This document shows, in pieces, positions 42,709 to 52,241 of a stretch of DNA of 64,000 bases. Each line of letters opens with the position of its first letter. Within the stretch, counting starts at the first letter, position 1. This DNA comes from Hallerella porci (GTDB taxonomy: Bacteria > Fibrobacterota > Fibrobacteria > Fibrobacterales > Fibrobacteraceae). The position numbers and the translations under genes were made by a program. Below the pieces are notes generated by a model that searched no databases, had not been told where the DNA came from, and saw nothing but the letters and a program-made list of their open reading frames with translations. Location of the stretch: NCBI RefSeq assembly GCF_003148885.1, contig NZ_QGHD01000009.1, positions 31,937 through 95,936 on the forward strand, given 5' to 3'.

Positions 42709-43875
42709 TCAATTATCCAATTGCATTAACTGCGCAAGTTCTTCGCTGATTTCGCCGTTTTGCAGAAGAATGCTCAAAATTTTTTGCTCAATTTCTGCGG
42801 GCGGATTGCGGAGGCATTCGCCGTCTAAATCTTCGATGTCGATGACGCCGTCGCGTTCTAAAACCAAACGTTCTGCGAGGGCTGCGTGAAGAGCGAGCGA
42901 AGCTTCGATGTATTTTAATTGAGTCGGTTCTTTTAACGAAAAATTCAACGCTAATTTTTTATTGAGAACGCGTTCTTCGGGAAAGTCTTCGCTGAATTCA
43001 TCTTCCGCGCCCATGTTAGCGAGAACCGCTTTCGTTTGTAAAAGCGCTTGAAAAATTTCTTCGCCCGCGAGAGCGTTTTTGACTCCGGTTGCAGTAACGA
43101 TATAATCGGCCGAAGCGATTTGTTCGGTGACATTTTTCAAATCATCTTTATCGATGAGAGTCACGTGATTGAGTTCTAACGTCGGGATGAAATCATTCTC
43201 CGCGTGACGCTTGCTTAAATCGGTTACTGTGAAAACTTGACAGCCGCGTTCAACGCCTTTTAATGCGATGCCGCAGCCGACTTTTCCACTGCCGAAGACG
43301 AGTAATTTTTTGTCGGCAAATTCGGTGTAGCCCGCTTGAACGAGTCCGCGGAAAAATCCGTCGCCGGTGCCGAGAGCAGTTTCGATGCGTTTAATAATTC
43401 CGTTGTCTGCGATAAAAACAGGCAGCTCTGCTTCTTCGTAATAGGGAATGCCTGTCCGCGTGAGTTCGACAAATCCAATTTTCGGATGGCAAGAGGCAAA
43501 TTGTCCCGCGCAATCTAAAATCAAATCAAAAAATTCATCCTCTTGTTCCATGTCCAAAACCATTTCGGGCGAAAGAACAGGAATTTCGCTTTCTTGTAAA
43601 AGTTCCACAATTTCGGAATCGTAAGGAATCGAAGCATTTTCTACAGCGCGTCCTGCGAAAAGTTCTGCGCCCCCCGCGAGAAGCGCTTCATATTGCAAAA
43701 GTGTATTGCGAAAAATCGGAGTGGCCACCAAAATTTTAAGACCGTCAAAGGGACGAGTTTCGTTCCATTCGTCGCAAAGAGCGGCTAAGGCTGGATATTC
43801 TTCGGGTCTGTAATGTTTTTGGATAATGTCTTCGAAAAGCATATAGCAAAATTTAATAATTTTTTTTTGGAACAT
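42709..43875 (-). CDS. S-adenosylhomocysteine-hydrolase-like NAD-binding protein
   Basis: 388 aa from the ATG at 43875, where GGAG stands 6 bases upstream; a later ATG at 43842 lacks one. The Rossmann part (about 195-310) reads KKLLVFGSGKVGCGIALKG, DYIVTATGVKNALAG and AVLANMGAEDEF, parallel to the NAD domain of AdoHcyase (GYGDVGKG, TTTG, NIGHFD). The end TQLKYIEASLALHAALAERL parallels its C-terminus. The N-terminal substrate part is shorter and poorly conserved, so whether it hydrolyses S-adenosylhomocysteine is open. Divergent from a 52-aa ORF that begins 24 bases away. Confidence 0.75.
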   Translation of the reverse strand: MFQKKIIKFCYMLFEDIIQKHYRPEEYPALAALCDEWNETRPFDGLKILVATPIFRNTLLQYEALLAGGAELFAGRAVENASIPYDSEIVELLQESEIPVLSPEMVLDMEQEDEFFDLILDCAGQFASCHPKIGFVELTRTGIPYYEEAELPVFIADNGIIKRIETALGTGDGFFRGLVQAGYTEFADKKLLVFGSGKVGCGIALKGVERGCQVFTVTDLSKRHAENDFIPTLELNHVTLIDKDDLKNVTEQIASADYIVTATGVKNALAGEEIFQALLQTKAVLANMGAEDEFSEDFPEERVLNKKLALNFSLKEPTQLKYIEASLALHAALAERLVLERDGVIDIEDLDGECLRNPPAEIEQKILSILLQNGEISEELAQLMQLDN

Positions 43876-43898
43876 AAAATGCTCCAAAGGAGAAAACT

Positions 43899-44057
43899 AT
43901 GAACAATCAGAAAGCGATTTCTGCATTAAATGAATTGAAAATGTATGCGAGTTCGCGCTCGCTCGCCGCCATCAATTATGCGGTTGAAGTCCTCGAAAAA
44001 TTAGAAGAGGCTGGCATTGAAAAGCCTTTAGAATCCTTAACGCCAAAGGGAAAATAA
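43899..44057 (+). CDS. 52-aa helical microprotein upstream of the NhaC antiporter
   Basis: Translation gives a 52-aa helical peptide (MNNQKAISALNELKMY ... LEEAGIEKPLESL). It has a strong AAGGAG six bases before the ATG, and its stop is followed after one base by the antiporter ATG, so the two are translated together. No membrane segment. I do not recognise it. It may be a small regulator of the transporter or a leader that sets its translation (inference). Confidence 0.7.
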   Translation: MNNQKAISALNELKMYASSRSLAAINYAVEVLEKLEEAGIEKPLESLTPKGK

Positions 44058-44058
44058 A

Positions 44059-45570
44059 ATGGAAGAAGTCACAAATACCATCTGGGCTTACGGAACTTTT
44101 TGGGCTCTCATTCCGCCGATCGTGGCGATTGGACTTGCTCTCATCACGAAAGAAGTTTATTCTTCTCTTTTTGTGGGAATTGTCGTCGGGGCAGTTTTCC
44201 TTTGCCAGGGAAGTGTGCCGATTTTCTTGGATGCGATTTTCAAAAACGGTTTAATCGCCAAAGTTTCGGATCCGTATAATGTCGGCATTTTGCTCTTCCT
44301 CGTGATGCTCGGCGCGATGGTCGCGCTGATGAATAAAGCGGGCGGTTCTGCGGCATTTGGAAATTGGGCGAAGACGCATATCAAATCCAAAATCGGTGCG
44401 CAAATTGCGACGGTTCTTTTTGGCATTTTGATTTTCATCGATGACTATTTTAATTGCTTAACCGTTGGCAGCGTGATGCGTCCGATTACGGATCGTTTTA
44501 AAGTCAGCCATGAAAGACTCGCTTACTTAATCGATTCGACCGCAGCGCCTATCTGCATTATCGCTCCGATTAGTTCTTGGGCCGCAGCCGTTTCGGGCTT
44601 TGTCGAAGGCGAAGACGGACTCGCTCTTTTTATTCAGGCGATTCCGTTTAACTTTTACGCATTGCTCACGATTCTTTCTCTTTTCTTAGTGGTCGCGTGG
44701 AATGTCAACTTTGGCCCGATGAAAAAGTATGAATCGCTCACCGAATATGTCGATGAAAAATTAGATGCGATGAATCTTTCCGAATGCAAAGGCAAAGTCA
44801 TCGATCTCGTGCTGCCGATTATTTCGCTCATTATTTTCTGCGTCATCGGCATGATTTACACCGGCGGATTTTTTGCTTCGGGCGATGCGAATAAAAATTT
44901 CGTGGATGCCTTTGCTGCAAGCGATGCTTCCGTTGGACTCGCAATCGGTTCTGTCGCTGCGTTCATTTTTACCGTTTGCTTTTATTTATCTCGCCGCGTT
45001 TTAAAATTTGCCAAATGCATGGGTTGCCTATCCGACGGTTTTAAAGCGATGGTCGGAGCCATTCTCATTCTTTGCTTAGCGTGGACATTAAAAGGCACAA
45101 CGGATGCGCTCGGGGCAAAGGAATTTGTCGCGGGTCTTGTAAACGGCGGCGCGAGCAGCTTTATGAATTTTATGCCGGCGATTATCTTCGTCATCGGAGC
45201 GTTCCTCGCATTTGCAACGGGAACTTCTTGGGGAACTTTCGGCATTTTAATTCCGATTGTCGTCGCAGCTTTCGGCGGTGTCGATAACAGTTTGATGATT
45301 ATTTCGATTTCGGCTTGCATGGCGGGTGCTGTCTGCGGCGATCACAGTTCTCCTATTTCGGATACGACGATTATGGCGAGCGCAGGCGCAGAATGTCATC
45401 ACGTTAATCACGTGAATACGCAGCTTCCGTATGTGCTTTTAGTGGCGGCGGTTTCGTTTATCTCTTACCTTGTCGCAGGATTTACTCGTAGCGCAATTAT
45501 CTCTTTATTCGTGGGCGCTATTTTAGTGGTCGCATCGCTTTTCTTCCTCAAGAAAAAAAGCAAGGCTTAA
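44059..45570 (+). CDS. NhaC-family Na+/H+ antiporter-like transporter
   Basis: 503 aa with about 12 membrane helices. Motifs of the NhaC/ArsB-like group: ILIFIDDYFNCLTVGSVMRP with the conserved Asp pair, LAYLIDSTAAPICIIAPISSW, and FATGTSWGTFGILIPI plus GDHSSPISDTTIMASAGAE. Such proteins exchange Na+ for H+, and some carry organic acids or amino acids. It follows the microprotein and is closed by a strong terminator. Confidence 0.88.
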   Translation: MEEVTNTIWAYGTFWALIPPIVAIGLALITKEVYSSLFVGIVVGAVFLCQGSVPIFLDAIFKNGLIAKVSDPYNVGILLFLVMLGAMVALMNKAGGSAAFGNWAKTHIKSKIGAQIATVLFGILIFIDDYFNCLTVGSVMRPITDRFKVSHERLAYLIDSTAAPICIIAPISSWAAAVSGFVEGEDGLALFIQAIPFNFYALLTILSLFLVVAWNVNFGPMKKYESLTEYVDEKLDAMNLSECKGKVIDLVLPIISLIIFCVIGMIYTGGFFASGDANKNFVDAFAASDASVGLAIGSVAAFIFTVCFYLSRRVLKFAKCMGCLSDGFKAMVGAILILCLAWTLKGTTDALGAKEFVAGLVNGGASSFMNFMPAIIFVIGAFLAFATGTSWGTFGILIPIVVAAFGGVDNSLMIISISACMAGAVCGDHSSPISDTTIMASAGAECHHVNHVNTQLPYVLLVAAVSFISYLVAGFTRSAIISLFVGAILVVASLFFLKKKSKA

Positions 45571-45586
45571 AAATTTTGCGAAAGAA

Positions 45587-45616
45587 AAAAATCGCAGGCG
45601 TTTGCCTGCGATTTTT
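45587..45616. terminator. Bidirectional terminator between the antiporter and cellulase genes
   Basis: Perfect 13-bp stem AAAAATCGCAGGC / GCCTGCGATTTTT with a 4-base loop, placed between two convergent genes, 16 bases after the antiporter stop. Confidence 0.9.
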
Positions 45617-45635
45617 GTATGGAGAAAATTTCCGA

Positions 45636-46970
45636 TTAAGGATTGACGCGAATCGTTTTCATCTGCGTTTGCATACCGTCGCGGGCTTTGACAATATAAG
45701 TGCCCGCAGCAAGTTTCTGCAACGAAAGCGAATTCGAGTGTGCGCTCAAAAGCGAATGACCTTGCAAATCGTAAACGTGAATTGTCGGATTTTTTGCGTT
45801 TAACAACTGCACCGTATTTGCAGAAATTTGCAAACCAAATTTTGCTGCGCGGATAGAAGTAATCGCTTCCGGACTCGGCGTATCAGCGCATTTGGTGTAG
45901 CTCGTCGGATTTGTCGCCAAATAACTCTTCACTAAATTTCCCGAAGTGGAATATTGCAAAGAATTTTTATTGGAGCTACTTGTAAAAGCAGCGGTGCCTT
46001 CGCTAATATGCGAAGCGGACCAGTTCGCCCATGAAAGTTTATTTTGATCTGCAAATTTTTGCCACTGCGTATTTTTTTCTTGGTTCGGATCACCACCGCC
46101 ATCAGCGTTTCCCGTTCCCCATTCGCTTAAGAAAACAGAAAGCCCCGCTTTCATCGCTTTTAAACCGTTTTCGCCTTGGCAACTTCCGCCCCAATCGTAA
46201 GTTCCGCTCACGCAGTGAGAATTCGCATAATAGTGCAACGTGTAAGCGTGATTGTTACCCGAGTCGGTCACTTCGTTTCCGATGGCCATTTGCGGATTTT
46301 GGTCCCACTTTGGATTGCCAATCAAAATTAAATTGTCGGAATATTTACGAATTTCAGGAATCACCTGGTCTGCGTAATTTTTAATGGTTTCCCAAGAAAT
46401 ATCGGTGGGCTCGTTATAGAGCTCAAAAATCACGTTGTCGTAGCTGCCGTATGCTTGTGCCATTTCGGCAAAGAATTTTTTCGACGATTCCGTTTGCTCA
46501 TTTGCGTTATGCGAATGCCAGTCGATGATGACATAAATATCTTGCTTGATGGCGGCTTCAACGACTGTTTTTACAAAATTCTTTTGTAATTCGGAATCTT
46601 TTTCGTAGCCGACGAGTTTTTTCCCATTGAATTCACCAGACCAATCTTCTGTTCCGGTTGCCATTGCCGCACGAATGATTTGAATATTCATGTCATTTAC
46701 CATGGACGCGATGCCTTCTTCGCTCCAGTATTCCACGGATTGAGGAAGCAGACTCCAATAAAGGCTCATACCGCGCACTTGCACTTCGGCACCGTCTTTA
46801 ACACCTTGGCAACCGCCGTAAATGCGGCCTTCACCGGCGGCATTTTTCCCCGACATCAACTGACCGTATTGGCTAACAGGACCCACGCGTGTCGGGGTAA
46901 TCGTTTGGGCGAATGAATTCGCTGCGCATAACGAAAGCGCAAAGGCTAGAGGTAAAAATTTTGTGTTCAT
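45636..46970 (-). CDS. Secreted GH5 endoglucanase with a C-terminal sorting-type domain
   Basis: 444 aa. Signal peptide about 1-21 (NSFAQ). Catalytic domain about 45-335: VRGMSLYWSLLPQS, VIIDWHSHNANEQ, FELYNEPTD with the acid/base Glu187, HYYANSH, and FLSEWGTGNADG with the nucleophile Glu283. This is the cellulase GH5_2-like layout. The last ~75 residues (VHVYDLQGHSLLS-type and AAGTYIVKARDGM then KTIRVNP) resemble a type 9 secretion or Por-like C-terminal signal, as used by Fibrobacter for surface enzymes. GGAG lies 7 bases before the ATG. It cuts beta-1,4-glucan outside the cell. Confidence 0.92.
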   Translation of the reverse strand: MNTKFLPLAFALSLCAANSFAQTITPTRVGPVSQYGQLMSGKNAAGEGRIYGGCQGVKDGAEVQVRGMSLYWSLLPQSVEYWSEEGIASMVNDMNIQIIRAAMATGTEDWSGEFNGKKLVGYEKDSELQKNFVKTVVEAAIKQDIYVIIDWHSHNANEQTESSKKFFAEMAQAYGSYDNVIFELYNEPTDISWETIKNYADQVIPEIRKYSDNLILIGNPKWDQNPQMAIGNEVTDSGNNHAYTLHYYANSHCVSGTYDWGGSCQGENGLKAMKAGLSVFLSEWGTGNADGGGDPNQEKNTQWQKFADQNKLSWANWSASHISEGTAAFTSSSNKNSLQYSTSGNLVKSYLATNPTSYTKCADTPSPEAITSIRAAKFGLQISANTVQLLNAKNPTIHVYDLQGHSLLSAHSNSLSLQKLAAGTYIVKARDGMQTQMKTIRVNP

Positions 46971-47204
46971 CTCAAATCTCCGTTGAGGTTTAACAGATTT
47001 AATATAAGTTAATCTGTGAAAAAATTAAAAGCAAAAATTCAAATTTGTTTTCTTCAGGAAACATGGCAAAAAAATGTATTGGAAAAATTGATTTCGGGAG
47101 AAATTGTTGCGGAAATGGAAATTTTTTGAACGGATTAAAAATGAAAATTATGAAAAACGTATTTCTAAAAATTGCAAAACAAATAAAAATGCTAACTTTG
47201 CACC

Positions 47205-47666
47205 GTGAATTATTCGAGTTCGCTTATCCGTTTTGTCCACGAGAAATTGCCGCATCGCGAAAATTTAATCGGGCAAATGCTTCGCTACGCTGTTACCGGC
47301 GGGCTTGCTTTTGTCGTGGATTTTGGATTGTTTGCATTTTTCCTTTACGTTGTTCCGCTACATTATCTCATCGCCAATTTAATTGGACTTGCCGGCGGAC
47401 TTGTCGTCAATTATCTCATCAGCGTTTGTTGGGTTTTTACTGCCTGCAAACGCAATTTTGAAAAGCGTAAAGGAATTGAATTTTTGCTTTTCGTTATCAT
47501 CGGGCTCATCGGAGTGGGATTAAATCAATTCTTGATTTGGCTCATGATTGGACTTTGGAATTGGATGCCGCTCCTTTCGAAAATGGTCGCAGCGGTGCTT
47601 GTGCTTTTATGGAATTTTGGAGGCCGCAAAATTTTGCTCTTCCGAACGAAAAAGGAAACTGTATGA
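47205..47666 (+). CDS. GtrA-family membrane protein
   Basis: 153 aa from a GTG at 47205; ATG at 47277 is a shorter alternative and neither has a clear ribosome site. Four membrane helices with the GtrA pattern: [42 protein letters not shown] and [20 protein letters not shown]. GtrA proteins are thought to flip or carry polyprenyl-linked sugars for glycan decoration. The stop overlaps the flavoprotein ATG as ATGA, so the two are one operon. Confidence 0.85.
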   Translation: MNYSSSLIRFVHEKLPHRENLIGQMLRYAVTGGLAFVVDFGLFAFFLYVVPLHYLIANLIGLAGGLVVNYLISVCWVFTACKRNFEKRKGIEFLLFVIIGLIGVGLNQFLIWLMIGLWNWMPLLSKMVAAVLVLLWNFGGRKILLFRTKKETV

Positions 47667-49231
47667 AGACTGCAATTATTATCGGCGCAGGTCCTGCTGG
47701 GCTTACCGCTGCATTAGAACTTTTAAAAACGACGGATGTGAAGCCGATTCTTTTTGAAGAAAATGATTTTGTCGGCGGCATCTCGAGAACTGCAGTCTAT
47801 AAAGGCAACCGCATGGATATCGGCGGGCATCGCTTCTTTAGCAAAAGCGATGTGGTGATGGATTGGTGGACGAATATTTTGCATTTGCAAGGAGCGCCGA
47901 GTCGCGACGATTTAGAAATCGGACGCAAGACAAATTTATCGGCGGGCGGTCCGGATCCCGAAAAAGAAGACCGCGTGATGCTTGTGCGTTCTCGCCTTTC
48001 TCGCATTTTATATTTGCGAAAATTATTTGATTATCCGGTGAGCTTAAACGGGGCGACGATTAAAAATCTCGGCCTTTGGCGCATGTTCAAAATCGGGATG
48101 AGTTATCTCAAAGTTTGCATTCTTCCGAAGCGCAAAGAAGTTTCTCTCGAAGACTTTATGATTAATCGTTTCGGCGTGGAACTTTACCGCACATTCTTCC
48201 GCGATTATACCGAAAAAGTTTGGGGAATTCCTTGCAATCAAATCGGAGCGGATTGGGGCGCGCAGCGCATCAAAGGTTTATCGATTACAAAAACCGTCTT
48301 GCATGCAGTCAAATCGCTCTTGCCGAAAAAGTCAAATTCAATTCGGCAAAAAGATACCGAAACCAGTTTAATCGGAGAATTTTTATACCCGAAACTAGGC
48401 CCTGGCGAACTTTGGGAAACCGTAGCCGACGAAGTGAAAAAACGCGGCGGCGAAATTCATTTGAATGCGAAAGCGTTATCGTTTGAAAAATCAAACGGAA
48501 AAATTTCGGCATTGCGTTATAGTGAAGGCGGCGAAGAAAAACGCATCGAAGGCGATTACTTTATGAGCACGATGCCGGTGAAGGATTTAGTCCGCGCACT
48601 TCCCGATGTGCCCGCAGAAATTTCTCGCATCGCAAACGGTCTTGTTTACCGCGACTTTATGACGGTCGGACTTCTCCTCGATTCTTTAGACATTAAAAAT
48701 CCTGCGAAGCCTGGAACGCCAGAAAGCAAACTCAAATTTGTGGCGGACAACTGGATTTATGTGCAAGAAAACGATGTGAAACTCGGGCGCATTCAAGTGT
48801 TCAACAACTGGAGTCCGTATTTGGTTTCGGATCCGTCAAAGGTTTGGATTGGACTTGAATATTTCGTGACCGAAGGCGATTCGATGTGGAATATGCCCGA
48901 TAAAGATTTCATCGATTTTGCGGTTGCAGAACTTGAAAAAATTCACGTGGCAAAAAAATCCGCAGTCAAAGATGCCGTTCTTTTCCGCGTGCCGAAAACT
49001 TATCCCGCATACTTTGGCACTTACAAAGAATTCGGAAAAATCCGCGATTATGTGAGCAGCATCGATAATCTTTTCCTCATGGGAAGAAATGGAATGCACA
49101 AATACAACAACATGGATCACAGTATGCTTACTGCGATTGAATCGGTCAAGTGCATTCGCGAAGGTTCCTCCGATAAAAGTTCTGTGTGGAATGTAAACAC
49201 CGAAGAAGAATACCACGAAGGGAAAAAGTAA
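47663..49231 (+). CDS. FAD/NAD(P)-dependent oxidoreductase of the glycan operon
   Basis: 522 aa from the ATG at 47663 (ATGA overlap, GGAAA upstream). FAD-binding Rossmann start [18 protein letters not shown], then [20 protein letters not shown] and [18 protein letters not shown], close to UDP-galactopyranose-mutase-like and amine-oxidase-type flavoproteins. The C-terminal FAD motif [19 protein letters not shown] is present. With GtrA before and a GT-C transferase after, it probably alters a sugar carrier or its bound sugar. The exact reaction is unknown. Confidence 0.82.
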   Translation: MKTAIIIGAGPAGLTAALELLKTTDVKPILFEENDFVGGISRTAVYKGNRMDIGGHRFFSKSDVVMDWWTNILHLQGAPSRDDLEIGRKTNLSAGGPDPEKEDRVMLVRSRLSRILYLRKLFDYPVSLNGATIKNLGLWRMFKIGMSYLKVCILPKRKEVSLEDFMINRFGVELYRTFFRDYTEKVWGIPCNQIGADWGAQRIKGLSITKTVLHAVKSLLPKKSNSIRQKDTETSLIGEFLYPKLGPGELWETVADEVKKRGGEIHLNAKALSFEKSNGKISALRYSEGGEEKRIEGDYFMSTMPVKDLVRALPDVPAEISRIANGLVYRDFMTVGLLLDSLDIKNPAKPGTPESKLKFVADNWIYVQENDVKLGRIQVFNNWSPYLVSDPSKVWIGLEYFVTEGDSMWNMPDKDFIDFAVAELEKIHVAKKSAVKDAVLFRVPKTYPAYFGTYKEFGKIRDYVSSIDNLFLMGRNGMHKYNNMDHSMLTAIESVKCIREGSSDKSSVWNVNTEEEYHEGKK

Positions 49232-49233
49232 TC

Positions 49234-50973
49234 GTGCAAAAAATTAAAAGTTGGCGCGTAGAAATTATCTGCGTCCTATTGCTTCTTCTTTGCATTTTCT
49301 TCGGAACAAAAATTTCGCCGTCGATTTCGGATGTTAAACTGATTCAAAAAGATTCAGAATCTGCGGAAAGTTTACCGATTAGCGAAGAAGTCGGCGACAA
49401 TCAAAATTTCCAAGTTTCGATGCATTATTCGCCCGGAATTTTTTCAAAAGCAATTTGGAAAATTACTCCCGACGATTGCTTGAATAAAATCAAAGTCGGT
49501 ACGCAAATTTTTTACACCGATACGATTCCGGGACATTGCAATTATGTGAACGGTTTTAGTATTTCTTCGGCAGATTTTTTGCGTGAAAAGCAAGAAGAAG
49601 AAACGGACCTCACATTCTTCTTGAAAAATAACGGTGGACCTGGTGGCATTTCGATCGCTTTGCAATCGGCGAGCGTTTTTTTCTTCGGTTATTTGACGAT
49701 TACATTTTTTATTTTCGGCGTTTTGCTTTTTTGTTTATTGCATCGATTTAAAATCCCGACGCCGTTTGCGTTTGCGATTGTAATCGCTACCCTTTTGCAT
49801 GGAATTTATGCCTTGAATACGCCGCATACAGTGCGTGCGCACGATGTTGAAGGCCATGTGAATTACATCAAATATGTCGCGGAAGAATTAAAAATTCCCG
49901 CAGATAATGATTGCTGGACTTGTTATCAGCCGCCGGTTTATTATACGGCGATGGCACCGATTTGGACGATTGCCAATTTTTCTCACATCGATTCGACTAA
50001 AGCAATTCAGTGGGCGAGCGTCATCCTGTCCTTCTTACTCATGACTTTTGGCTTTGTTTGTTTCCGCAGTTTTTTAACCGGAAAAATTTTATGGGCAGCG
50101 ACTTTACTTTGGCTATTTTGTCCGATTGGATTTTTAATTGCGCCGCGAATTGGAAATGATCAATTTTTCTTTGCAGCGCATGCGTTAACGCTGATGGGCG
50201 TGATGCTTTATGCGAATAATAAAAGCTCGAAATTTTTACTGCTCGCAGCGATCAGTTGCTGGATTTCTTTTTGGAGTAAATCGACGGGTTCTGTAACGGT
50301 TGCCATTTGGTGCATCGGTTTTGTCGTCGGCTATGTGACGCGCGATTCTTGGAAAATGAAAAAGTCCGAATATGCGGCAATCATTATCATGTTATTCCTT
50401 TTTGCCGGAATGATTTTACGATTATTCTTTGGAAAAGAAATCGTCGGCAATGCAGAATCATTACATAGTGGATTGGCTATTTCGGCAGCCCCAATCAATT
50501 TGCTTGTTTTTGATGTTTTAGACTTTCTAAAAACGACTTATACATCGGCTTGGAATGATGAAGGTGGCAGGCAATTCTTTATCAATTACATGGCGAAGAC
50601 TTCGCTCTTTGGCGAATTTACTTTGACGAGAACACCGTTTGGAATTTGGTGCGCAACTCTTTTGAATTTGAGCGCTTTTGTACTTGCGATTTATGCGTTC
50701 GTCGGATTTTGGAAACACAAATTTTCCAAAGCGACTTTGATTTTAACTGCACAAGGAATTTTATTTTTCGCAGCGATGGCGTTTTTGCGAATAAAAATTC
50801 CGTATGCTTGCAGTTCTGATTTTCGCTATGTCATGCCGATGCTTTTATCGTTTATTCCATTTGTTTCGATGGGAATTTTCAAAGAAAATTCTTCGACAAA
50901 ATGGAAAAATTTAGGCGTTGCGATGACGATAATTTTCTGCGCTTCATCGGTTTTGTTAATGCTTTCCCTTTAA
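49234..50973 (+). CDS. GT-C-type membrane glycosyltransferase
   Basis: 580 aa from a GTG at 49234, two bases after the flavoprotein stop; longer frames lie inside that gene. N-terminal helix, a periplasmic stretch (about 35-150), then about 10 helices. The first large loop has RAHDVEGHVNYIKYVAEEL, an acidic DxE signature of the ArnT/PMT/GT39-GT83 class that uses polyprenyl-phosphate sugars. It probably transfers a sugar on the periplasmic side, using the donor presented by the GtrA-like protein. Substrate unknown. Confidence 0.8.
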   Translation: MQKIKSWRVEIICVLLLLLCIFFGTKISPSISDVKLIQKDSESAESLPISEEVGDNQNFQVSMHYSPGIFSKAIWKITPDDCLNKIKVGTQIFYTDTIPGHCNYVNGFSISSADFLREKQEEETDLTFFLKNNGGPGGISIALQSASVFFFGYLTITFFIFGVLLFCLLHRFKIPTPFAFAIVIATLLHGIYALNTPHTVRAHDVEGHVNYIKYVAEELKIPADNDCWTCYQPPVYYTAMAPIWTIANFSHIDSTKAIQWASVILSFLLMTFGFVCFRSFLTGKILWAATLLWLFCPIGFLIAPRIGNDQFFFAAHALTLMGVMLYANNKSSKFLLLAAISCWISFWSKSTGSVTVAIWCIGFVVGYVTRDSWKMKKSEYAAIIIMLFLFAGMILRLFFGKEIVGNAESLHSGLAISAAPINLLVFDVLDFLKTTYTSAWNDEGGRQFFINYMAKTSLFGEFTLTRTPFGIWCATLLNLSAFVLAIYAFVGFWKHKFSKATLILTAQGILFFAAMAFLRIKIPYACSSDFRYVMPMLLSFIPFVSMGIFKENSSTKWKNLGVAMTIIFCASSVLLMLSL

Positions 50974-50992
50974 TCATTTCTAATTTAAAGTC

Positions 50993-52231
50993 ATGTTTCG
51001 ACAAAAAATTTTTCGCACGGAACTTTCGAATGGCATTACCGTTCTCACGGATTGGATGCCGCATGCGTATTCGGCGAATGTGGGCGTTTGGATTCCGCGT
51101 GGCTCGCGCCATGAAACGAAAGAAATCAACGGGCTCGCGCATTTTTATGAACATTTAGTTTTTAAAGGAACCGAAAAACGTTCGGCTTTTGAAATCGCGC
51201 ATACGATTGAAGATCGCGGTGGAAATTTAGAAGCTTACACGACGCGGCAAGAGACCGGATTTTACGCACAAGTCATGCGCGAAGATGTGCCGCTCGCCGT
51301 CGATGTTATCGCCGACATGTTGATGAATCCGACTTTCGATTCTAAGGAAATGGAAAAAGAACGCAAAGTCATCATCGAAGAAGTGCATAGTTACGACGAC
51401 ATCGCCGAAGAATGTGCGGGCGATCTTTTTAATGCGTTGCATTACAAAGGCTGCGGACTTTCGCTTCCGATTGCGGGAACAGCCAAAACGGTGAAAGGAC
51501 TTTTGAAAAGCGGCATGCTCGAATACGAGCGGCAAGTGTTAGAAGATTTGCCGTTAACCGTTTGCGCTTCGGGCGCAGTCGATCATGAAAAACTCGTCGA
51601 ATTAGTAGAGAAAAATTTTGAAAAGAAAAAATCGGCGAAGCATCCGTTTGTCAATTTGTATCGGGCGAATGCAGGGCAGAAAGAAAAATCCAAAGAAGAA
51701 TTGAGCCAATCCAATCTTTTCTGGGGAACGAGTTTTGACGCTTCGGAAGGAAGTGTCGAATTCTTGCGGGCGCTCGGACTTTTTAATGTCGCCTTTGGCG
51801 CAGATATGGGCTCACGCCTTTTCCAAAAAATTCGCGAAGAACGCGGGCTCGCTTACAGCGTTTATTCGATGACAGATGTTTACACGGATGTTTTCGGCTG
51901 GGGAATTTCTCTCGCAACGGCTCCGCAAAAAATGGATCTCGCCCTTTCCCTTGCGCAAAAAGAATTGGAAAAATTTTTGAAAAATGGATTTGAAAAAGGC
52001 GAACTTGAACGCACAAAAATGAATGTGGTCGGTGGACTTCGCATCGGCGCAGATAATGCGGAAAAACGTTTAATGCGCCTCGCCGATCAAGAATTGCATT
52101 TAGGAAAAATTTTCACCATGGCAGAAACGGAAAAGCAGGTCTTAGCATTTGACGAAGAGCGTCTGATGGAACTTTTGCGCAATGCTTTTGAACACGCACC
52201 GTTTGCGACGGCGATTGTAAAACCCAAATAA
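50993..52231 (+). CDS. M16-family zinc peptidase
   Basis: 412 aa. The inverted zinc motif HxxEH is seen as HFYEH at residues 50-54, with the third ligand Glu near residue 130 (KVIIEEVHS). Typical M16 features follow: GGNLEAYTTRQETGFYAQV and IREERGLAYSVYSMTDVYT. It resembles bacterial mitochondrial-processing-peptidase-like proteins. No signal peptide, so cytoplasmic. It lies 10 bases ahead of murD. Confidence 0.92.
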   Translation: MFRQKIFRTELSNGITVLTDWMPHAYSANVGVWIPRGSRHETKEINGLAHFYEHLVFKGTEKRSAFEIAHTIEDRGGNLEAYTTRQETGFYAQVMREDVPLAVDVIADMLMNPTFDSKEMEKERKVIIEEVHSYDDIAEECAGDLFNALHYKGCGLSLPIAGTAKTVKGLLKSGMLEYERQVLEDLPLTVCASGAVDHEKLVELVEKNFEKKKSAKHPFVNLYRANAGQKEKSKEELSQSNLFWGTSFDASEGSVEFLRALGLFNVAFGADMGSRLFQKIREERGLAYSVYSMTDVYTDVFGWGISLATAPQKMDLALSLAQKELEKFLKNGFEKGELERTKMNVVGGLRIGADNAEKRLMRLADQELHLGKIFTMAETEKQVLAFDEERLMELLRNAFEHAPFATAIVKPK

Positions 52232-52241
52232 GGAAAATTTT

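Noticed and set aside
47045..47461. 138-aa frame overlapping the GtrA gene
   Set aside because: Runs out of frame through GtrA; Cys/Arg-rich shadow composition and no match to a family.
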